This document shows, in pieces, positions 59,058-64,000 of a DNA stretch of 64,000 nucleotides. The DNA is from an uncultured Muribaculaceae bacterium (GTDB taxonomy: Bacteria; Bacteroidota; Bacteroidia; Bacteroidales; Muribaculaceae): contig CANCXM010000013.1 of NCBI GenBank assembly GCA_947381945.1, positions 16,687 to 80,686 of the forward strand, in the 5' to 3' direction. The position numbers and the translations under genes were made by a program. The notes below the pieces were generated by a model that was not told the origin of the DNA, searched no databases, and was given only the letters and a program-made list of their open reading frames with translations. The stretch's first letter is position 1, and each line of letters begins with the position of its first letter.

Positions 59058-62048
59058 TTAGAGGCGTGATTCAATCATCTGGAAGATGTCGGCCTCGGTG
59101 CCGGGATAGTTCGAGCGGAGCGATTTGAGATATTCGTCGGCTTCGAACTTGTTGCCCTCCTTGCGGAGAATGTCGCTGTAGAGGATGAAACCACGTGCGA
59201 GCCAGTACTGGTGCGGAGTGTTGGAAGAGATGAGCTTATCGGCGGTAGCCTTCGCATCCTTGACCTTTCCGCGTTCGAGCTGCGAGACACCGAGATAGTA
59301 AGCGCTCTTGGCTCCATAGATGTCCGACGGATTTACCGCCAATTCCTGCCAATCGGTGTAGGCAAGGTCGTAGTGGCCGAGGTTGTTGTTGGCCATACCG
59401 CGCATGAATTTGATTTCGCTTGCGTCGGTCGACGAGTTGGCAGCCGTTGAGGCAAGGAGTTTGTCGGCAGTAGCTACGACATCGTTGTATTTTCCGAGGT
59501 CGTTGGCGGTGCGCATGAGTCCGATGCGCGCTTCGCGGAGCATGTTTGAACCGGAGGCCCTGCCTTCGAGTTCCTTGTAGGTCGCGTAGGCAATCTCGGT
59601 CTTGCCGAGTGATGTCTCTGCGGCGGCTTTGATGAGCATGGCATCCTCGGCCACCTCGGAGTCCGGATGAGAGGTCAGGACCTGGGCTGCGTAGCCCTGC
59701 GCCTCGGCGGTGTTGCCGGAGTTCCACGCGGCATCGGCGAGGTAGTAGAGAGCCTGTGCGCGGTCGGCACCTGTCGGGTAGTCGTTGATATAAGCTGTGA
59801 GCTTGGCAGTGGAGCTTGAGTTCACATAATCGTTTTCGGCAGCCTGGAATGCGAGACGTTCGAGGTCGGAGGCTTCGTAGCGCGGTGCGTTTGGGACGGA
59901 ATTGATGAACGAGACGAAGGCCGGGAGATTGCCGTCGGCTGCGTAGATTTGCTTGAGGTCGTCGGCAGCAATGCGCGCTTCCTCACTGGTGGGGAAGGTG
60001 GTGATGACCTTCTTGTAGGTATCGATGCCGTTGGAGCGTTCGCCACGGTTGATATAGGTGATGGCAAGCTGGAGATAGCCGTTGCGGCCGGGAGCGGTGT
60101 TGGGGTATTGCTGCACGAGCTGACGGTAGGTTGCGATTGCCTTGTCGGTCTGGCTCATCGCCGACTGACTTTCGGCTTTTTCAAGGAGAGCTGAGGGGAT
60201 GAGGCCCGAAGATGGGAAGTTTTGCATCAGTTGGTCGAGGCTTGAAATCTTTCCGGAGTAGTCCTTGCGGAGCCCCTTCATCATTGCAAGCTGATAGAGC
60301 GCATAGTCACCTGCGGATGGGTTGAGGTCGTAGGACTGCTTGTAGTTTTCAGCTGCGGCGTTGAAATCGGAGAGGTAATACTGGCAGTCGGCCATGCGGG
60401 CGTAGGAGTCAGAGAGAAGCGACGATGGAAGGCCTGTGTTGCCGGATTTCAGAAGCGATATTGCATCGCGGAAGTCAGTGAGGGCATCGGAATAGCGTTC
60501 CTGATTGAAGCGGGTGTAACCGAGGTCGTAGTATGCGAGTGCGCGGTTGCCATAGTCGGTCTTGGGGGTTGCGGCGATGAAATTTTTGTAGCAGGTCGAC
60601 GCTTCGTCGTAGTTGCCACGGGTGAAGTAGCAGTCTCCAAGCCAAAGGTTGCACTGGCGTGAGAGGGTGGGATTGCCCGAAGAGATTTGTTTGGCCTGTG
60701 TGAGATGGGTTATGGCCTGTGCGATTTTGCCGGAGGTGTATTCGCGCGAACCGAGCACGAGCAATACGCGCTGCTTGGCCTGCTGGAGTTCGGCCGACGG
60801 ATTCGGGATGCGTTCGAGGGCGGCAAGGGCACTTTCGTAGTCGTTGTCGCTCATGTAACCGTTGACGATGTAGCGCTGCACGTCGGCACTGTAGCGTGAA
60901 TTGGGATATTCCTGCAGGAAATTTTCAAGGAGTGCTACGGAATTGCCGAAAGGCACACGTCCGCCGTCCATGCGGGCAACGGCGTAGTTGTAGAACGCTG
61001 TTTCGCGCACGTCGCGGTCATAGTTCATGCGGTAGGCGTTTTCGAAAGCCATCAGCGCCGAGTTGGTGTCGCCTCGTTTCAGGTAGGCTTGGCCAAGGAA
61101 GAGATATGCGCTCTGGCCCATAGCGGAATCGCTGCCGGCGGACTGCTGCAGAAGTTTGATTGCAGCGTCATAGTCACCGTTGCGGAATTCGTCCATGCCG
61201 AGGATGTAGAAGGCCGACGCTTGTGGGGCGGTCGCTTCCGCGCAGTATTTCCAGAGATAGGAGTGTGAGCCTTCTTCGTCGCCGAGATTGTAGAGTGACT
61301 CACCGGCGATGCGGTTACATTCAGCCGTGAATTGGGGGACGGTTCCGGAAGTGATGAGCTGCTGCGCGAGGGTGAGAGCGCGGTTGTAGTCTCCCTGGGC
61401 AAAGAGAATCTGTGCCTCGTAGTAGGGAGCTGCATTTCCGGGTTCGCATGAAGTGTCGACCGAACGGAAATATTGAAGCGCAAGGGGGAAGTCTTTTTCA
61501 GCGTATGCAAGATAGCCGAGATAGAAACGGGCGGCGTTGCCGAATTCTACGCTGCTCTGAAGTCCGCGGAACATACTTGCAGCCGTAGAGTTTTCTCCGA
61601 GAAGCATGTAGGAATAGGCCATTCGGTAGGTCATTTCGTCGCAGCGGTCGGTCGTGAGTGCGAGAGGGTCGACTTTGGAATATTCCTGCAGTGCCTGCCC
61701 GTAGTTGGCGCGGTGGAAGTAGAAATCACCAATCGACATCATGACATCGGCACGACGCGGAGATACGGGGTAGTCATGGAGGAATTTATTGAAGAGCTGC
61801 AGTGCGCGGTCCTCGCCAAGTCCCTGGGATGCCTTGCCGAGATAGAAGAGGGCCTCTTCCGCCTGCTCGGGAGAGGGATGAAGTTCGTTGAGACGGGAGA
61901 GTTGGTCGATGCAGCCTCCGTAGTTACGGTCGTCGAACATCAGGATTCCTCTTTCGAGGTAACCGTTGGAGTCCGAACGATTGATCTGGCCGTGCGAGGC
62001 TCCGGCAGCCATGCAGCACAATGCGGTGATGATGAGTTGTCGTTTCAT
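59058..62048 (-). CDS. Large exported tetratricopeptide repeat protein
   Basis: 996 residues from the ATG at 62048, which begins a signal peptide ('LIITALCCMAAGASHG'); a longer in-frame start at 62147 would precede the promoter. The rest is about 25 TPR-like helix pairs ('ALFYLGKASQGLG', 'AYLFLGQAYLKRGDTNSAL', 'ALAYYDLGYTRFNQERYSDAL'). Such YbgF/BamD-like arrays scaffold envelope complexes. It is the first gene of the run with the barrel protein and GH28, so it may be the periplasmic partner of that barrel. Confidence 0.88.
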   Translation of the reverse strand: MKRQLIITALCCMAAGASHGQINRSDSNGYLERGILMFDDRNYGGCIDQLSRLNELHPSPEQAEEALFYLGKASQGLGEDRALQLFNKFLHDYPVSPRRADVMMSIGDFYFHRANYGQALQEYSKVDPLALTTDRCDEMTYRMAYSYMLLGENSTAASMFRGLQSSVEFGNAARFYLGYLAYAEKDFPLALQYFRSVDTSCEPGNAAPYYEAQILFAQGDYNRALTLAQQLITSGTVPQFTAECNRIAGESLYNLGDEEGSHSYLWKYCAEATAPQASAFYILGMDEFRNGDYDAAIKLLQQSAGSDSAMGQSAYLFLGQAYLKRGDTNSALMAFENAYRMNYDRDVRETAFYNYAVARMDGGRVPFGNSVALLENFLQEYPNSRYSADVQRYIVNGYMSDNDYESALAALERIPNPSAELQQAKQRVLLVLGSREYTSGKIAQAITHLTQAKQISSGNPTLSRQCNLWLGDCYFTRGNYDEASTCYKNFIAATPKTDYGNRALAYYDLGYTRFNQERYSDALTDFRDAISLLKSGNTGLPSSLLSDSYARMADCQYYLSDFNAAAENYKQSYDLNPSAGDYALYQLAMMKGLRKDYSGKISSLDQLMQNFPSSGLIPSALLEKAESQSAMSQTDKAIATYRQLVQQYPNTAPGRNGYLQLAITYINRGERSNGIDTYKKVITTFPTSEEARIAADDLKQIYAADGNLPAFVSFINSVPNAPRYEASDLERLAFQAAENDYVNSSSTAKLTAYINDYPTGADRAQALYYLADAAWNSGNTAEAQGYAAQVLTSHPDSEVAEDAMLIKAAAETSLGKTEIAYATYKELEGRASGSNMLREARIGLMRTANDLGKYNDVVATADKLLASTAANSSTDASEIKFMRGMANNNLGHYDLAYTDWQELAVNPSDIYGAKSAYYLGVSQLERGKVKDAKATADKLISSNTPHQYWLARGFILYSDILRKEGNKFEADEYLKSLRSNYPGTEADIFQMIESRL

Positions 62049-62117
62049 ATTTGGATATTGCATAATCCCCCTGAGGTTTCGAGAGGATGAAAAATCTTTT
62101 CTGAGGTTAATATCACG

Positions 62118-62125
62118 CAAAATTA
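62118..62125 (-). promoter_or_regulatory. -7 element upstream of the TPR gene
   Basis: Minus-strand TAATTTTG followed by C fits TAnnTTTGC; transcription would start near 62111, about 63 bases before the ATG at 62048. No -33 TTTG at standard spacing. Confidence 0.5.
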
Positions 62126-62285
62126 CGACCTTTTGAGGAAATATCACTCTCCGGAAGTTCGAAAAAAGTGATTTAAGAATATTTAATGGGTATATTCGGG
62201 AAGGGATGAGGTGAAAACGTTAAATTTGTAAGAATTTCCAACAGAATCTAAATCGTAACATTATCACAAAATAAATCTTCAAATC

Positions 62286-63587
62286 ATGAGAAAAATCTGT
62301 CTTACCACCTTAATTATATTATACGCGCTTGCGTGGACGGTGGCGAGAGGAGAAAATTATCCTTCGCGTAGTGACTGCCTTTGGGTGACTAATCCGGATC
62401 ATCCCGACTGGCTTTATGAGACCGGCGACAGTGCCGTCATCAGTGTCGAACTTTATCATTACGGTATTCCGGCCGACGGTGTGACCGTGAAATATGCTAT
62501 CGGTGACGATATGCTTCCTGCCGATAAGGAGGGGACTCTGCTGCTGAAGGATGGCCGTGCGAAGATAAACATCGGCACAATGACTAAGCCCGGTTTCCGC
62601 GACCTCCGTCTTGAGGCACGTTTCGGCAACCACCGGTCGCAGCATCATGTGAAGGTCGGTTTCTCACCTGAGAAACTTGAACCATACGTCAAGGAGCCTT
62701 CCGACTTTCTTGATTTCTGGCAAAAGGCGGTTAAGGCCGACAAGAAATATCCGCTGACATATACAATCGAGCCTGTCGAGAAGTACACGACTGATAAAAT
62801 GACCTGTCAGTTGGTGAAACTGCAGCTCAATCCTGAAGGAAAAAGTATGTATGGCTATCTCTTCATCCCTAAGGGCGGAGGAAAGTATCCGGCCGTGCTG
62901 ACACCTCCGGGGGCCGGCGTGAAGACAATCAAGGAGCCGCTTCTCCACCGTTACTACGGAGAGGGTGGCATGATAAGACTTGAAATTGAGATTCACGGAC
63001 TGCATCCGGATCTCACGGAAGAGGAATTTGCTGCCGAGCGAAAGGTGAGGGGCAGTTATCTGGACTTCGATCTTGATGACCCGGATAAATATTACATGAA
63101 GGATGTTTATCTCGGTTGTCGCCGTTTTCTCGACCTGCTGACATCGCTGCCCGAATGGGACGGTAAGAACCTTTTCACGCAAGGCGGTTCGCAGGGTGGG
63201 GCGCTTGCCATCACTACTGCCATGCTTGACGACAGAGTGACCGGCTGTGCGGCAAATCATCCCGCATTGAGCGACATGACCGGTTATCTCGGAGACAAAA
63301 CCGGTGGCTATCCACATCATTTCCGCAAAAATCCGGCGGATGCCACCCCGGAGAAGATCCGCACACTGGAATATTACGACGTCGTGAATTTTGCGCGTCA
63401 TCTGAAATGTCCCGTCAGGATGACATGGGGATTCAATGACAATACATGCCCTCCGACGACGAGCTACGAGGTGTTCAATGTCATCACAACTCCCAAAGAG
63501 GCATTGCTCACACCAATCAACGAGCATTGGACAACGGAGTCGACTGAGAGGGGGCACTACGACTGGATAAAGGCCCATTGCCGATGA
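62286..63587 (+). CDS. Acetyl xylan esterase family protein (CE7, AXE1)
   Basis: 433 residues: signal peptide (to about 'WTVARG'), an N-terminal Ig-like domain (about 25-125), and an alpha/beta-hydrolase of the CE7 type. Nucleophile Ser 302 in 'TQGGSQGGALA', Asp 385 in 'WGFNDNTCPPTT', and His 414 or 424 complete the triad; the oxyanion region 'AGVKTIKEPL' is also present. CE7 enzymes remove acetyl groups from xylan, pectin oligomers or other substrates. Divergent from the TPR-barrel-GH28 run and with its own terminator. Confidence 0.88.
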   Translation: MRKICLTTLIILYALAWTVARGENYPSRSDCLWVTNPDHPDWLYETGDSAVISVELYHYGIPADGVTVKYAIGDDMLPADKEGTLLLKDGRAKINIGTMTKPGFRDLRLEARFGNHRSQHHVKVGFSPEKLEPYVKEPSDFLDFWQKAVKADKKYPLTYTIEPVEKYTTDKMTCQLVKLQLNPEGKSMYGYLFIPKGGGKYPAVLTPPGAGVKTIKEPLLHRYYGEGGMIRLEIEIHGLHPDLTEEEFAAERKVRGSYLDFDLDDPDKYYMKDVYLGCRRFLDLLTSLPEWDGKNLFTQGGSQGGALAITTAMLDDRVTGCAANHPALSDMTGYLGDKTGGYPHHFRKNPADATPEKIRTLEYYDVVNFARHLKCPVRMTWGFNDNTCPPTTSYEVFNVITTPKEALLTPINEHWTTESTERGHYDWIKAHCR

Positions 63588-63593
63588 TATAGC

Positions 63594-63634
63594 CTTCGCC
63601 GGAGATGCCGATTGCATTTCCGGCGAAGTTTTTT
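63594..63634 (+). terminator. Rho-independent terminator of the CE7 gene
   Basis: Stem CTTCGCCGGA / TCCGGCGAAG (63594-63603 and 63619-63628), 15-base loop, followed by six T. Confidence 0.9.
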
Positions 63635-63744
63635 GAAAAATAAATTGTGTTTGTTAAGTGTTTGGGCGATAGCTTGTTAGTGTCGATTTTGTTCGGTTTT
63701 TGGCCGAAAATATGAAAATTTCTTTGAAAAAAGTTGTCGAAATA

Positions 63745-63776
63745 TTTGCAGGTTTCAAATATTAGCCCTAATTTTG
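63745..63776 (+). promoter_or_regulatory. Bacteroidetes-type promoter of the tRNA operon
   Basis: TTTG at 63745-63748, 20 bases, TAATTTTG at 63769-63776 followed by C: a full -33/-7 match. The transcript would start near 63783, about 47 bases before tRNA-Thr. Confidence 0.8.
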
Positions 63777-63829
63777 CATCGCTTTTGAGAGCTAACGCCT
63801 CTCCAAAAGCAAGAGAACAATAACTTGTT

Positions 63830-63903
63830 GCCTCTTTAGCTCAGTTGGCCAGAGCACGTGATTTGTAATCTCGGGGTCGTTGGTTCGAATCCGACAAGAG
63901 GCT
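63830..63903 (+). tRNA. tRNA-Thr (TGT)
   Basis: 74 bases folding as a cloverleaf: acceptor GCCTCTT/AAGAGGC, D arm GCTC/GAGC, anticodon loop TTTGTAA with anticodon TGT, T arm GTTGG-TTCGAAT-CCGAC. One T-T mismatch lies in the anticodon stem. CCA is not encoded. Confidence 0.95.
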
Positions 63904-63949
63904 CAACGAAACTAAAACGAGTGAAACGTTTCGGCGGTTCACTTCAAAA

Positions 63950-64000
63950 GGGCGAATACCAGAGTGGCCAAATGGGGCAGACTGTAAATCTGCTGGTTTT
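63950..64000 (+). tRNA. tRNA-Tyr (GTA), cut off by the window end
   Basis: The sequence starts GGGCGAATACCAGAGTGG, continues with a D loop of class II type (GGCCAAATGGGGC) and the anticodon arm CAGACTGTAAATCTG, whose loop carries GTA. The long variable arm, T arm and 3' acceptor strand lie beyond the window. It is 46 bases after tRNA-Thr, in the same transcript. Confidence 0.85.

Overview
The window looks like chromosomal DNA of a gut Bacteroidales bacterium, most likely close to Muribaculaceae/Bacteroidaceae. The evidence is a SusC/SusD pair, several families largely confined to Bacteroidetes (DUF4292, DUF3256, DUF4294, DUF5689, DUF6359), an arginine pathway built on an N-acylornithine carbamoyltransferase, a bile-salt-hydrolase-like enzyme, and promoters of the Bacteroidetes type (TAnnTTTGC at -7, in three cases with TTTG 20 bases upstream). 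Base composition is near 50% GC throughout and I see no clear phage, integrase or transposase.

Layout. 1-5.7 kb (+): a truncated TPR protein, a DUF4292 lipoprotein, an EnvC-like amidase activator, a DEAD-box helicase and a DUF3256 protein. 5.76-6.84 kb: a four-helix-bundle gene enclosed on both sides by 9-base repeat arrays that fold back on themselves. 6.8-15.5 kb (-): an operon of a secreted endonuclease/exonuclease/phosphatase, a cytidylate-kinase-like protein, a TonB-dependent receptor and two OB-fold-like (DUF5689) lipoproteins, which I read as a candidate nucleic-acid or nucleotide uptake locus. 15.8-24.3 kb (+): malic enzyme, DUF1573 proteins, MeaB, a choloylglycine hydrolase, a tiny protein resembling a type IX sorting domain, and a lipid kinase; one small His-rich lipoprotein is on the other strand. 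24.7-29.8 kb (-): gpmI-sdaA-nadB-DUF4294. 29.9-33.3 kb: HigBA toxin-antitoxin, a double ABC ATPase, and a DUF1016/PD-(D/E)XK nuclease. 33.5-39.0 kb (+): two tandem peptide/proton symporters and an NhaC antiporter; then ferritin (-).

39.8-48.6 kb (-) carries arginine biosynthesis as one run: GNAT (candidate N-acylglutamate synthase), argG, argC, argD, N-acylornithine carbamoyltransferase, argB, N-acylcitrulline deacylase, argH. Four gaps of this run each hold a different long inverted repeat. 48.9-53.9 kb (-) is the SusC/SusD pair; 54-62 kb (-) has a phytase-like phosphatase, a GH28 pectinase, an outer-membrane barrel and a 996-residue TPR protein; 62.3 kb (+) is a CE7 acetyl esterase. GH28, CE7 and SusCD would fit use of acetylated pectin, but no PUL regulator is present. 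The window ends in tRNA-Thr and the start of tRNA-Tyr.

The strongest unexplained signals are the long, locus-specific, nearly perfect inverted repeats between genes, the repeat-enclosed four-helix-bundle cassette, a 25-base-period array upstream of the phytase gene, the possible nucleic-acid uptake operon, and an alanine at the specificity position of the ornithine carbamoyltransferase.
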